The position numbers were made by a program, and so were the translations under genes. A stretch of DNA of 64,000 bases, from assembly GCA_030522415.1 (NCBI GenBank), contig CM060104.1, forward strand, positions 17,004,229 to 17,068,228. Direction: 5' to 3'. This DNA comes from Channallabes apus. Its lineage: Eukaryota; Chordata; Actinopteri; Siluriformes; Clariidae. The stretch's first letter is position 1. Every line of letters begins with the position of its first letter. The notes beneath the pieces were generated by a model that saw nothing but the letters and a program-made list of their open reading frames with translations, did no database searches and had not been told where the DNA came from. Below, piece by piece: positions 13,040-25,805 of this stretch.

Positions 13040-13789
13040 CTGTCAGGGATAATTATATTTACTGACGTTCAATTTTTGTTTACTGTTGTATGTTATAGTA
13101 CTGAATATAATTTTTAAAAATATTATATTATATTAATGTTTTTACTATTAACTACTGTGTGAAAGATGTAGAAAAGTATATATCAGACAGAAAAACAATA
13201 AACCAATATGAAAAGTTTTATGATCAGTATTTCTAAGCTAATATACAGGGGCAGGATTAGTGTATATTTAATTATATTGCCTCAACTGTATTGCAACTGA
13301 ATTGCAGACTACCTATGTCTCATAACGAGCTTTAGATTTGCTACGAAACTTATGCAGCCATGAAAACATCAGCACAACATCCAGCTTCATAAAATGACCA
13401 CAAAAATCTATTTTATAGTTTTGAATGACATTATAACATACAAGTGACAATTGGTAAATGTGTTCACTTTGTAAGGACCATAATTCAATCCATGCCAAAG
13501 AACCATCTTTAAACATCTTATACCTTAAATGTTGAAGCAATAACCTTAGTGCAACTAATTATTTTATTTCAATTAAACTAACAAAATATGGTCACTAAAA
13601 ATAATCTGCAACAATGACAATGTTATCATGGCTGACAATGATATGGGTAAATCATAGTTGATATACCAACAGCACAGCTAACTTCAGTCAAACTAGGTCA
13701 TTTAGTTATGATTCTTTAAGTCAATCACAGTATGATCCGTTTTAAAATCCAAAAGGAAGAATGTTAAGGACTTTTCACATAAATCTCAC

Positions 13790-14310
13790 CTGTGCAGTGT
13801 CTTTGGAGAGGACTGCTTTTTCCTTCTCCAACTCTCCCTCTCTTTGCCGAAGAGCTAACAGGAATTGCACAACACACGAATGTTCCACATACCTGCGCGT
13901 GCTCACTGAGTGGATCAGTGTAAAGAGCCAGATAAATGTTCTGCTGATAATCTTGATTGACCTACGTCTTTCTTAACTCATTTAGTTCTTCTAAAACATA
14001 GGCTTCAAATGTTTACACCACTGACAGAAGCTTTTCTCTGCAGTCCACTCTCTCAGAGTTCCTTCCCCTCCTCCCTCCTCAAATTCCCAAACAAGTCTTA
14101 ACAGAAAGACATGGATCCTCCCTCCTCCACTTTCTCTGCTACTAGGACATAAGGAACAGAAAAGCACACGTCTATACCCAGGGTAAGGTGTTCAGGAACT
14201 CCTTAGCACTGTCCAGCAATCCAGTGTAACTAAAACAGCTGTCTGAAAATTAATCCCATAATCCAAGGCATGTCACTCTTCCTCACAAGGCACGTACCGA
14301 GTTCTTTCGC
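13790..14310 (-). other. Probable 5' UTR exon and promoter area of arhgef5-like gene
   Basis: On the minus strand GACACTGCACAG is followed by the donor GTGAGA at 13789. This can splice to the acceptor CCCTGACAG before the start-codon exon. The upstream limit is a guess; sequence up to about 14310 is less AT-rich and pyrimidine-rich. No TATA box is evident. Confidence 0.4.
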
Positions 14311-15900
14311 ATACAGAAACAGGAAGTGGAACTTCTAAGTGTATCTCTGCTGCACTGTGATTGGTAAGATGAGAGGTGCCGGGTGTGTCCATTCACTGAG
14401 ACAGGTACAAACAGGTAAAGGAGAGGGGGAAGGGAGAAAGCAGTAGCTGGATACATTGAAATGCGTATTAGAGATAACGCAAGAAAAATAGAGTAATAAA
14501 AGTTACTAGCACAGGAACAAGCCTTTATAGAAAATGTATAAGGATGAAACTGCAGAACCAGGGAGAATTTTTTTCAATTCTGCCAATGTATTATTGTACT
14601 CATTTTATACTTTTCGTGACTCTGCTTATTGTTCACTGTGGCAACTGCATGAAATCCAGATCAATAATGCATACAGCTCAAAGCTCAGAAACTGATAAGT
14701 GAAACTGTCTACTGATGAGATCCACCTTTGGATTCCTCTCCAGAAGTCAAAACAGGAAAAAAAATAATCAGGTTAACCTACTTAAAAATGTTCCCACTCC
14801 ATTCGTAAGCTGTAACAACAGATCACAGATGGCAGCCAGGTGAAAGAAATGGGTGTGACCGATTTATATTTACATTTTAGATTCTTCAATGGGTGTCAAT
14901 GGAACATTAATGTTAATGCTGCTGAGATTTCCACTGGACCTACTCTGTTATGGCAGGCTGTTAGAAACCAGACATGGGCAAGCAAAACTTATGCTAAATA
15001 AGTGAGTTTGAGAAAAGGGCTCACAAAGTGCCCTATGTCAGTTAGCATAGAATTTAATTAAATGGAGACCTCTCTGATGAATTTCAGCAAACTATATACT
15101 GATATGTATTCATAAATTTCTAAGTCGTCTCATAACTCATAAAAAATGCAATGTCACAGAAATGCCAGCACACAAAAAGAAAACAATGGCTGAAATAATC
15201 TTTCAGAAATAAATCCTTATATTTCATATGTACTGTACAGCACAGTGAAATGTTTTTTTTTTCCATGTACCTAAATTAGGAACATAGAGTCAGAGTTCAG
15301 GGTGAGCCAGGTTACAGAGTTCCTGGAGCAGATAGGGTTAAGGGTCAAGGCTTATAAGCTAATATAATACTATAATATTTATATTGTATCTACTCACAAT
15401 GAAACACAATGGAAGAAAATGAATTGATTATCATGGCAATACTGGGCTTGCACCAACTTTTTTAACTGGTCTTTTTTTACAAGCATTTTAATAAATAAAA
15501 AAGCCCATGAATTTCACACACAAATTTAAATATATTTTGGGTTTTCTAAAATAAATGTTAAAATTCCCAGGAAGAAAAAACTCTAGCTAATAAATGCCTC
15601 CCATAGGTTAATAATTGCAGTGATTAATATGGTTCAGATGGCACATGATGCAATAAGTAGCTACTAATTTTATAAGCAACCATGCTTATAAAAGAAGATG
15701 TATACTGTAGTCATGTCACAGACGTTACTCTGTTTCAGAAGGTTAAATTATCGGCTTGCATCAAGCCAAAGAAAGAATATCGCAGAAATTTCTAAAGTTG
15801 GATTAAAAACTGAAAAATGTAGTATTAAAATCTTAAAGGGTAGGATGGAGAAAAAATTTTGTTGGGAAAATATCCTGAATTAATGTGATGGCAGACTACT
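14311..15900. other. Intergenic spacer, no gene seen
   Basis: AT-rich sequence upstream of the minus-strand gene. I find no coding exon, RNA gene or clear repeat in it. Confidence 0.5.
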
Positions 15901-15909
15901 TAAACGCTT

Positions 15910-16545
15910 AGTGAAGAAAAAAAAAAAAGTAAAGCTCATAACTATGTTTAATAGTGAAAGTGAGAGGATGTCCACATGTACAATATGAAGAGAACACAAG
16001 TGATTGGGACAGCTGCGTAGACTTAAGAAACAACTTATCAGTGAAGTCAATTAGAAAAAAAGGCTTTAATGTGCATAAAGAATGGACTGTGGAGCATTGG
16101 AAAAAGATCATGTGGTAAAGAAAAGTGGATAAAATAATGCAGGATCATGCCTAGTGTTTACCACACAGGTCTGTGTACTATGATCTGGGGTCGTTTCTGT
16201 TGGTCTGGTCTAGGTTCAGTGATGTTATGTGCCCAAAAATGAGGTCAGCTGATGACCTGGATATGCAGAATGTGCAGATGTTTCCCATCAGTGCATTTTT
16301 CCTACCCTGGTGGCATGGGCATATTTTAAGATGAACATACTGTACCATCTTGCTCAAATTGTGAAAGAGTAGTTCAGGGAGCATGAGATATCATTTTCAC
16401 ACATGGATTGCCCACCACAGAGTCCAGATCTTAACCCCAATGAAAATCTTTGGGCTGAAGAAGGCTGACACTCTAATCATCAATACAAGATCTTGGAGTA
16501 AAATTTATATGACTTTGGACTATAAACAATAAATGTTGTGACATT
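15910..16545 (+). pseudogene. Decayed Tc1-like transposase remnant
   Basis: Plus-strand frames with several breaks read like the central and C-terminal transposase, for example VMCPKMRSADDLDMQNVQM and later a PNENLWA-like part. The same family is seen in minus orientation at 57011-57880 (NVMSPKIRSADDLNILNDQI). No terminal repeats were delimited. Confidence 0.65.
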
Positions 16546-17403
16546 ACATAATCTTATTAAAAAAGATGCCACAGCCGTATTAAGGCCTGTTGGCCAGGCC
16601 AGAGTTGTAAATAAGAAACCTGTTCTTAATCTGTCTTGCCTGGTTAAATAAAGGTAAATACAAAAATAAAAATTAAAAGCAAAAGGTGATCCAATTAAAT
16701 ATAAATGTGTGACTTTTTTTTGTCTGAATATACAGAATATACAGGATCAAAAATATACTTATAGCACATCTGTTTCAACCAACCTTATGGTTTGAGGTTA
16801 TGCTGAAGAATTATAAGGTAGCCACCCTTTTCTTTATTTGATCCACAGCCTCATCATAATCATTATCATCATCAATCTTCCATTATCTTCATCAGATCTG
16901 TAATAAGCTCCTTATACTTTCCCCTTATAATGTATTAGTCAATCATGTGAGTTTGCCATCAAACAAAGCAATTTATGTCGACATAGAGAAGCTACAAGCT
17001 GTAGTTAATCATCATCACTAACAGGATGTTGCGAAGCCTAGGACTTGGAAAATTCGGACATTTTGCTACTTTCAGCACCAATGAATTGATATTCTAAGTG
17101 GGTGTGTGTATAAGTTTAAATCTGCTTTGGTATCAGGAAGCCCACTGTAATGAAAGCTTGTGCGCCAAACTTTTTTTCTTTTTAACATGACCAATTTAAA
17201 GAACCCACTTAAAACTAATGTATACGTTCACGAGGGAAAAAAAGGCAATAGGAAAGAATTTATCTAAAAATGTAAAAGTTTAAATCAAGTTTCATTTCCC
17301 GCTATTCACAAACCCGGCATACTGCAAATGAACTTGACCGAAATTCAGCGCGAAACTCAACCTCCCATGGACTATGATGGACACCCTGGAAACCGAGTTC
17401 CGC

Positions 17404-17421
17404 GTCACGTGAGTCACGTGG
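17404..17421. promoter_or_regulatory. Paired CACGTG (CLEAR/E-box-like) motifs upstream of m6pr
   Basis: GTCACGTGA at 17404-17412 is followed immediately by GTCACGTGG at 17413-17421. The CLEAR consensus GTCACGTGAC is bound by TFEB/TFE3 and MITF-type factors at lysosomal gene promoters. The pair lies in a GC-richer patch about 300 bases before the first m6pr donor, fitting a lysosomal sorting receptor. Binding is inferred. Confidence 0.55.
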
Positions 17422-17429
17422 CTCAGCGG

Positions 17430-17733
17430 TTGAGTTTCACTTCCGCCTTTACGACAGATAAACTGAATCATGAGACTTTTCTTCTGTTATCAGGTTTAAA
17501 CTGGTGGCTTTGCTTATACATAAATGATATCCGGTTTCCACTGCTTGAGCGCTCACTTATGGATATTTCTGCACCTGTCTCGGTACTGTGAAAGCTGCTT
17601 TATCTCTTCCTATCTCGCTAGTCAGGAAACAGGAACTTGCTAGCTACCTCAAGTCACCTGGCCAGCTTCAGCCAGTTCACTTTCATATTCCTCCATCGTG
17701 TCTCACCATCCATCAGCTTGGAGAACTGTCCAG
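17430..17733 (+). other. m6pr: Probable 5' UTR exon of m6pr
   Basis: The segment ends CTGTCCAG before the donor GTATTT at 17734 and precedes the coding exons by one short intron. The start point is not visible; I place it just after the CACGTG pair. Short open frames within it do not continue into the coding exon. Confidence 0.45.
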
Positions 17734-18111
17734 GTATTTATTCATCCTGGTGATTAACGGTGCTTTATGTTTGTTTGTTTGTTTGTTTGTTTTAAATGAT
17801 CATTACGATATGTTGCCTAGCACATGTTTGTCCTTTTGACAGTTGTGAAATGTTTCATGAAGGTGTATAAAAAAAGACAATTAATTTCTCTCTTGAGAGC
17901 TTATTGTTTTAACGCTAATTAATTAAAATATATGTTCAATCGTTGATAGTGTAGATTTTTCCTTGTTATAAACTTGACTGAGTGAACTTCCTTATAATTG
18001 GTGGTCATATCTTGTGACCAGCTCTGTCCTTAGAAGGAACAATGCCCTATGAAACGCCAAAATTGCATTACTTCTATAACAATATCAATATAATGCATCA
18101 CTTTTGCAGTC

Positions 18112-20100
18112 ATGGCTGTGCCACCTTTTTGGAGATTGCTCACTCTTTTTGTACTGATGGCCATTGGAACACAAGCAGGTAACAACACAAAGAGGTGCAA
18201 GCTGCTTCACGATAGCGACTCTGAGAGAAAAGTGCTCAGTCTCCTGGAGCCGCTCACCAATCGGAAGTAAGTACACGCCTACTGCTTAACATGAACGCAT
18301 CCTTATCCAAGAGATTTGCACAGAAAGTGATTCCTATTTACTTTTAATAGTTTTACTGCTGAACTCGAAGAAGGAGATGACAAGTACACGTACGTGTTCC
18401 AGGTGTGTGGTGATGCAGATGGGATGAAAGATGCAGGAGTGGTACAAAAGAACAAGGACGGCAAGCAAGTGCGAGTTGGGAATTACTCGGCAACACAGGC
18501 ATTTCACGGAAGTAAGCAGCAATGTGATAAACACATGCACACAATACCAGTGAGGATGAAGTGATGTTTGATTTCTGATCTCTAAACGTGCTTCTATAAC
18601 CTTCTAATATGAAACCTTAGAATGATTAGATAAATTATTTTCTAATAAATTTAGAAATTTAGATAAAATCAGATTCTAATAAATGATTAGAAGATGCCAA
18701 AATTACTTTTTGCCTCTTCCCTGCAGGTGACTGGATATTGCTGATCTATAAGAATGGCGACAATTATAATGTACATTGCTCCCATGAGCAGAGAAAGGCC
18801 ATGATCATGATTTCCTGTGACAAAACTAAGGCTGTGGTGAGCTTTCAGACTTCACTTTCTCTTCGCTGTCTTATTGTCCTATTTTTTTTTTTTTTTTTGT
18901 CTCTTCCCTTTCAAAAGATTTGAAAGACACACTTTACAGGACAGATTAAACACATGGAGTGTGTAATGTGATTGTAGAGCTCTTCCATCCCCCTTGTGCA
19001 TGTCTAATAGTGTCTAATGTCTATGCAACAAGCTGTAAAACCCATACTTTTTAAATGCCTCTGAAATCAATGTTAATTACCAGGTATTAATATGGTATAA
19101 TATCTTACTCGTATCTCTCATTTCCCTCCATTAGGGTGAGTTGTCAGTAGTTCTGGAGGACAGACAGAGGGAAACTGATTGTTTTTACTTGTTTGAGTTG
19201 GACTCCAGTGCTGTGTGTCCTCCAGTTGAATCCAAACTCAGTACTGGATCCATACTTCTTATTGTGTGAGTTATTATTATTATTATACTTCTTATTGTGT
19301 GTTATTAATAGTCATTAACCAGATGTCAAATAAGGAAATAATGTATAAAAGCTATTGGAGTGTTAGTAAAGGTTAAATATTCTAACAGTAGAAGATAATG
19401 TGTACTTTTTTCTTTAGTTGCTGCTCCTGCTTGGCGGTCTATCTCATCCTTGGATTTCTTTACCAGCGTTTGGTCGTTGGAGCAAAAGGAGTTGATCAGT
19501 TTCCAAACTATGGCTTTTGGACAGAAATCGGAAACTTGTCAGCTGTAAGTATATTTGTGAAAGATTTTCCTTAAAAAAAAATTTAACATTAACAGAATTT
19601 TGGAAATAACTAACCATTTGGACCAATCTCAAGTTAAACAAATGATTCAGATCACTGAAGTCAAGATTTTTGTGTATAAAGAGTGCATCTCTGGGAATTT
19701 ATCTGTAATAATATAGTTGCACGGTTATTAGCCGATCATAAATCAGACACTGCCTGGAAAAATACAGCATGCCCATTCTCATCAAATGACCTGGTAATAA
19801 GTAATGGGAATTGAAGTAATTACTAAAGTGCTAGAATGTATAAACTAGCCAGATTGATGAATGGATGAAAAATGCTGTATTCTTATTGCCTATGAATGCC
19901 ATTTTGTACATTTGGGATTCTAAACACATCTGAAATAAAGCAAATGCAAAATGTACTGTACATCTTCACTTTCACAGGATGGATGTGACTTTGTTTGCCG
20001 CTCCCGTGGCAGCCGAGAGGAACCACCCACTTATAGGGGTGAGTCTACTGATCCGGTAGAAGAGCCAGAGGAAAGGGATGACCATTTGCTTCCAATGTGA
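18112..20100 (+). CDS. m6pr: Cation-dependent mannose-6-phosphate receptor
   Basis: Six coding exons (18112-18266, 18351-18511, 18727-18836, 19135-19265, 19418-19544, 19978-20100) join in phase to 268 residues. The type I receptor binds mannose-6-phosphate on new acid hydrolases in the trans-Golgi and carries them to endosomes. Visible parts: a signal peptide ending at GTQA, a Cys-rich lumenal domain with the ligand residues Gln (VVQKNK), Arg (EQRKA), Glu (VLEDR) and Tyr (CFYLFE), and N-glycosylation sites NNT, NFT and NYS. One transmembrane helix begins at SILLIV. The ~67-residue tail has [10 protein letters not shown], an FW pair, two Cys suited to palmitoylation and the terminal acidic dileucine DDHLLPM read by GGA/AP-1 adaptors. 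Length and exon phases are normal for the family. All introns are short and TE-free. Confidence 0.97.
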
Positions 20101-21430
20101 TCATGGCGTGTGATGGAGTGAGCTGAGTGTTGGGTTTTCTAGGCGTAGGCCAGGACAGCATCTCCATGTGGCTGTTATTTCAACTAAGCACTTCTTCTAC
20201 TGTATTTCCAATATCGCTATTAGACATGTTCAAGTAAATGCTGTGCTTCAACACAATTTTATATTTCTTCTTGTAAATTTTGGAAAATATGCAGCTAAAC
20301 TGTTGACACCTTTTGAATTTTAGATTCGTCATTCATTCAAAAAGACAAATAAATAATTCAATTTGTTTGATGTTTTTTTTAGTAGACATTTTCCCACAAA
20401 TGTCTACAATTTATTTGTTTATTCAAATCCAATTCATGTCCATAGAAGGCCATTATGACTTTCCTACAGTAAGTGGGTTACTGTTACTTAATAATTACAG
20501 TTGATATTTGATATTAATTAACGGACAGGTTCAGGTTACTGTCCCACCAGGCTACTGTGCTTTCCTGACTATAAATGTAGATTACAGTATATTGATTTAT
20601 AGATGACTATTTTTGCGTTCTGCTGTTTTTGCTTTGTGCCACTGATGTGGCTGAGTGTGAGACTATAAAAACACTGGAAGACGCAGGATTGAATTTACTC
20701 AGTTGAGTGATTTTCAATGTGTTACACATTTTTGACGGTATTACAGATTAAATATTATGTGTGGCAGGAGGGGAAAAACTTTGGGTACTCTTTGTGATAA
20801 TGGAAATTCTGATGGTAGTTGGATAGTAGGTTTTTAGTCTTTGAATAATTAAGACTATTAATGGAAATTTGCAGTGGAATATTAAACTGTATCTGCAAAG
20901 CAAACCTATGTATATGTTTATTGCAAATATTAGAGGAATTGTTCACTTCAGAATATGTTTATACTGTGAATATTTGCACAAAGGAATAGGATGAGGGGGA
21001 TTTGTATTTCTGTTCCTGTCTAACTTACACTTCATATTCTGGCCTTAAACCAAAGTTGTAAAATAATTTCATTTGCACTTGAATTTAAGCTTAATAGAAC
21101 CATGGTGTTCTTTTTAAGCAGATTTAACCAAATATCCACTTATGTTCTTGGTTGGCTTACAGTACCTCCAGGCTTAAGCACTGGTTCTGAAAATGCTTCC
21201 AAGTTAAGACCTGAGCTAAGTTTGGGTCTAAGAACCAGGTTCTGTAATATCAGATTTTTTTGACTGTAGATGTATAGGAATACAAGCTACTAACATTTGT
21301 CGTAATCTTAACCCGCACCTAAAAACAAGTATTATAAATTTAACTGGTAATCCAAAAAACTAATTTATGGTGAGGGGGATATTTATTTTGCTGTTCAGGG
21401 TGAGAAATAAAGCTTTGAATCACGTGCCAG
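20101..21430 (+). other. m6pr: Probable 3' UTR of m6pr with poly(A) signal
   Basis: No further exon follows the stop. The clearest AATAAA, at 21406-21411, comes about 1.3 kb later, a plausible UTR length. Earlier, weaker signals could also be used. Confidence 0.4.
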
Positions 21431-22662
21431 CTTTTTTGTTTTTGCTATGGCCTTCCATTTACATGCTGCAGTTTTACTAAGATCAGTCTTTGCCAACTAC
21501 ATTTTTCTGAATCAGAACAATTGTAGTTTAAAACAATAAAAATACTCTTTTTTTCCTCATTATGTTTGCAAATACTAAATGAGTATTGACTTTTTATTTT
21601 CTTCCCTCTGTTGTATTGTGCGTTATTCTTATTAACAGGAAGTACACATATTGCATTTTATCCTAACACTTATGATATCCTCTTTATAAATTATTAATCT
21701 ACACTGTCATTTAAATTTTCTTTCTTTCTCTCAAAGACTGATCAACACATACATTCACTGTACACTTTATCTGAGCAGCAACACAATTCAAACAATTCAA
21801 ATGTTCCTATTCAACACCAGAATGAATGAACAAAAGAGTTACCTTTGTGACCATGTCCTGGTAGCTTGTGCCAGATGAGCTTGTTTGAGTATTTTAGAAA
21901 CTGCTGATCTTTTAGAGAAACCGCTGAGGGTAAGCAAGCTGAAAACACCTTGCTAATGAAAATGAAGAATATCCAGACTGGTCTGAGCTGACAGGAAGCT
22001 TCACTTACTTTAGTAACTTAAATTAGCACTCTACATCCAAGGTGTGAAAACAACACATCAAACCTGGAAGTGAATGGGCTAGCAGCAGCAGAAGGCAACA
22101 TCAGGTTTATGTTTTTTATAATCGTCAAGTGAGTGACTGTTCTGTCCGTTCCTGGATTGGTCATCTGACATATTGGACATTTTCCTGGTGAGCCGATGCA
22201 CCCCCCCCCACAATAGGCAGAGTAATGAAGTATCTTGCTCTGCCTATAAAATCTCCTCACGCCCAGCCCCTTCATCTCTCGTGACCTACCCGGAAAGGTG
22301 ATGTGGAAAAGCTATGCAAGGAAACATTTAAAAGTTTGAAGGCAGGTGCTGCCAAAAGTCCATAGATTTCAAACATGTTTCCTGTATGGGCTGCTGCAGT
22401 AGCCTCTACCTCATCACTAATGCCAAAGTTTGACAGCACCATCAGACAAATGTACAAGAGCAGTTGACAAGCCAGGGAGAACAGCAGATGTGTACTGTAA
22501 TCGATGATGAGGGCTAACATAACAAGTAGAATGAGGAGGAGCAAGAGGAGAAGGTAACTGAATTGCTAAAAAGTAGTTTCTTGAAAACGGGGACTTGCAG
22601 TGAAGGATGAGGGTGGTAGCCAATCCTATTGTAAGTGTGTGTGTTCGTTTGTGTATATACAG

Positions 22663-22705
<43 letters not shown>

Positions 22706-23502
22706 TTGCTTTGATTGGAAGTGGAAGTGAATATACAGTGCATCAGCAAGATTAGAATTTTATTGTAAAATCTTTTTTTTTCATAATTTAATTCAAAAAG
22801 AGAATCTCATATATTCTAGATACGTCACAGATAAAGTGCATACTGTATCGCAAGCCTTTTTTGTTTTGATTTTAAAGATTAAGAGAGATTACAGCTTGTG
22901 AAAATAAAGGCCAATATCTAAAATTATTAGAATATTTCTATCCTAAAAAGGATTTACAATACAGAACTACTTCCCAATGTTTGAAAAGTATGTTCATTTA
23001 TGCATTCATTTATGCATTTCTGAGTTTTACTGGTGGGTGCCGCCTGGAACAAAAATGGCAGGTAAATTTTTTTTTTGTGCCAGTCCAGCCATGGTTCTGA
23101 GGGTGAAAAAGCCTTGTTAATAAAAGAGGACAGACAAAAAGGGGTAGATTGGTTTGAGTTGCCAGGAAGAAAATGGTAACATAAATAATCACTCTTTACA
23201 ACTGTGGTGAGCAACTTAACATGCACAAACATTGAACCTTAAGGTGGATGGGCTAAAACACCATATTGGGTTTCTGTATAAGAGGAATACAACTCTGTGA
23301 GCTGTGTAAACTAATCGGCTTCATAGAGGCAACAGTCTTCACCTTGGTGTTAGGTCACATCACACCAACCTGTCGTTCATTAATTTCTAGCTCTCCCTGT
23401 AGCAGCACGGTCATCAGGCCTTTTTTGAGTTTGTTGTACTCATTCATATTAATCGTTCTTTACTTGCATTAATGAGTAGCCTGACTCATACTATTTAATA
23501 GC

Positions 23503-23553
<51 letters not shown>

Positions 23554-23560
23554 TTTTTTT
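21431..23560. other. Intergenic region with microsatellites, no gene seen
   Basis: Contains TA/TG repeats (22664-22706) and a TA run followed by poly-T (23509-23560). A stretch near 23340-23390 (CATCACACCAACCTGTCGTT) resembles one in casp2 intron 2 at 26882, so it belongs to an interspersed repeat. The short open frames here lack any recognisable family. Confidence 0.5.
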
Positions 23561-23574
23561 GCAAATCAAATAAA

Positions 23575-23795
23575 TTGCTGTTGGTCTTTCGCCTGCTCCT
23601 GGCAATGGGTCGCTACAGAAGACAATCTGGTCCACACATAAGCTTGGCACAGGTTTTATACCAGGTGCCCTTCCTGATACAACCCTCCCATTTTATCTGG
23701 GCTTGGGACAGTCACTTCATCCAGTTGTTGGGAATCAAACCCAGGCCTTTCACATGGCAGGTGAAACACCTACCACTGAGCCACCAGTGCCCTAT
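23575..23795 (+). repeat. Interspersed repeat, fish type
   Basis: The sequence GGTCGCTACAGAAGACAATC, then TTGGCACAGGTTTTATACCA and ACCACTGAGCCACCAGTGCC belongs, by my recollection, to a dispersed repeat common in fish genomes. No coding function. Confidence 0.55.
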
Positions 23796-24054
23796 TGCCC
23801 TGATGATGTCAGACACAAAATCACTAGTATGAAAGATTTTAAGTTGGTGGAATTTTGAGGTGACAGTTACTGTTACTTAAGTACTTACAGATACTTAAAA
23901 TATCACATTTGTTCAGCTAAATTGAAAAGTGTCATTTCTACAAACTCATAAATTCCAAAAAGTCCTAAATACCCAGCAAGGTCTATTAATTTGAACTATT
24001 TGTCATTATTTAAGTTAATAGTACTCAATATGTTTAATTACATTGAGCATTAGG

Positions 24055-24391
24055 GTTTACAGTGCAGGGTCGTGGGTTTCTGCCTTGGGTCTGTGTGCAT
24101 GGAGTTCGCATGTTCTCCCTGTGCTTGGTGGATTTCCTCTGGGTACTCCAGTTTCCTCCCACAATTCATAGACATGCAGATTAAAGTAAATGGCATTCCT
24201 AAATTGCCGGTAGTGTGCAATTAGGTAGATTGAGCATGTGAGTGTGTGGGTCCTGCGATGGCTTGGCACCCTGTCCAGGGTATACCCTGCCCTCTAAGCC
24301 TTGCGCTTAGTCTTCTGGAATAGGCTCCAGGCCCCCCTGCTTTCTTGTGTACAGGATAAAATGGTATAGACCATATATGAGTGAGTGAGTG
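24055..24391 (+). repeat. SINE (Mermaid/DANA-like)
   Basis: Contains GGAGTTCGCATGTTCTCCCT, the TCCTCCCACA block, TGGCACCCTGTCCAGGG, AATAGGCTCCAGGCCCC and ends in ATGAGTGAGTGAGTGAG. The tRNA-like head is degraded. Compare the full copy at 49313-49680 on the other strand. Confidence 0.75.
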
Positions 24392-24398
24392 AGCTCTC

Positions 24399-24700
24399 CC
24401 TGTAGCGGCATAGTTAGGCCTCGCACATTGAGGGTTCAATTCCCACCTGAGGTCTGTGTGTGTGGAGTTTGCATGTTGATGGATTGGCACCCCGTCCAGG
24501 GTGTCCCCTGCCTCGTGCCCTAAATCTCCTGAGATAGGCTCCAGGCCGCCCTCGACCCTGAATACAGGATAAAGCGGTATAGACAATGGGTGCGTCCAAA
24601 GACTGGTGCATAGTGTTTGTGTGTGTGCTTGCGTGTCCTGGGATAGACTGGCGCCCCACACAGGGTGTCCACCACCCCTTGTCCCTCAGACTCTGAGTTC
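24399..24700 (+). repeat. Two truncated SINE copies in tandem
   Basis: The first has the B-box-like GGGTTCAATTCCC and lacks the middle part, jumping from GTTTGCATGTT to GATGGATTGGCACCC. A second fragment from about 24595 repeats the tail region. They lie just upstream of the casp2 5' exon. Confidence 0.6.
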
Positions 24701-24764
24701 TGCATGTTGTGTTGGTTTATAACACCAGTATGTGGCAGTAATAACGCGCTGTACAGTTCATCCT

Positions 24765-24882
24765 GTCGTGAAAGAAGAAGGAGGAGAAAATCCTCATTCG
24801 CTGTCGGTTGGCGCGGAAGTTGCTCCAGGACAGTCCTTGTACTGTCAATTATTTTTTAAAACTATTTTCCCCGTAACCTCGG
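24765..24882 (+). other. casp2: Probable 5' UTR exon of casp2
   Basis: A GC-richer stretch (GTTGGCGCGGAAGTTGC) ends CGTAACCTCGG before a strong donor GTAAGTTC at 24883. The next acceptor on this strand that leads into casp2 is at 25800-25801. The transcription start is not visible. Confidence 0.45.
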
Positions 24883-25251
24883 GTAAGTTCTTCGTGACCG
24901 CTTCTTGTTTCCTCACGCCGCATTAGACTCGGTGTAATGTAACGTGCTGTGCTGATACACACTGCTGCCGAGTCGGGGCTGTGTTGTGTTTTCTACTGCT
25001 GCTGCTGTTGTTGTTGTTTTTTAGCTAGCTCTAACTTTGACTAGCCTTTAGCTTGTCGTTGGCTAACTGAATATGGCACTTGCTAATTAGTTTAGCGTAC
25101 TGCACAAAGACCGGGAGATTATAGGCGTTTCCTGAGTTTGTGCTGAATTTTGTCTCCTTCAAACAAAGCGTTTCATTTGTTTGTTTCTCTGAATGTGTTG
25201 TAACCAGCTAAGGAAATAGCCTGCTAGCTAACTTGAGGTGCTCAGGTTTCT

Positions 25252-25309
25252 GCACACACACACACACACACACACACAGAAGTTGACGTTTCTTGTTTCG
25301 TGAGTTGCT

Positions 25310-25382
<73 letters not shown>
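25252..25382. repeat. (CA)n then (AT)n microsatellites in casp2 intron 1
   Basis: A CA run at 25252-25279 is followed by an AT run of roughly 68 bases at 25314-25382. The AT run is self-complementary. Confidence 0.95.
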
Positions 25383-25386
<4 letters not shown>

Positions 25387-25805
25387 TAACTACGGGATTC
25401 TTCTAAAAAATATTAGAAGGGGACTAAAAAACGTTAAGGCATATTATCTTGATTATTGTTGCATCTTATTTTTAATATATTAATTTTAGATTGGTGATAT
25501 ATTGATTCTGTGCACTAGAGCTTTTAGTCTGTCTTGTGTTCATGTCTGCACTGACATTTTGTCTGAGTGTTTAAAGCTTAATTGGGCTTTTGTGTCTAAT
25601 TAATGGCTTAGTGTATTTGTTTAACCAACCATGTGAATTTATATACAGTATATAAGTATTAAATAGTTCTTGACAATAGTGCTATTTACTACTTATGAGT
25701 ACTTTTAGAGGGCAACCTGGCTGTTAAGAGTGTGTGTTCACTTTACTGTCTGTCTGTCTGTCTGTTTGTCATCTTTAAAGCACATACACATCACTTTACA
25801 GCACC

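Noticed and set aside
22018..22560. Minus-strand open frames near a TATAAAA-like stretch
   Set aside because: No recognisable protein family or splice signals; probably repeat-derived.
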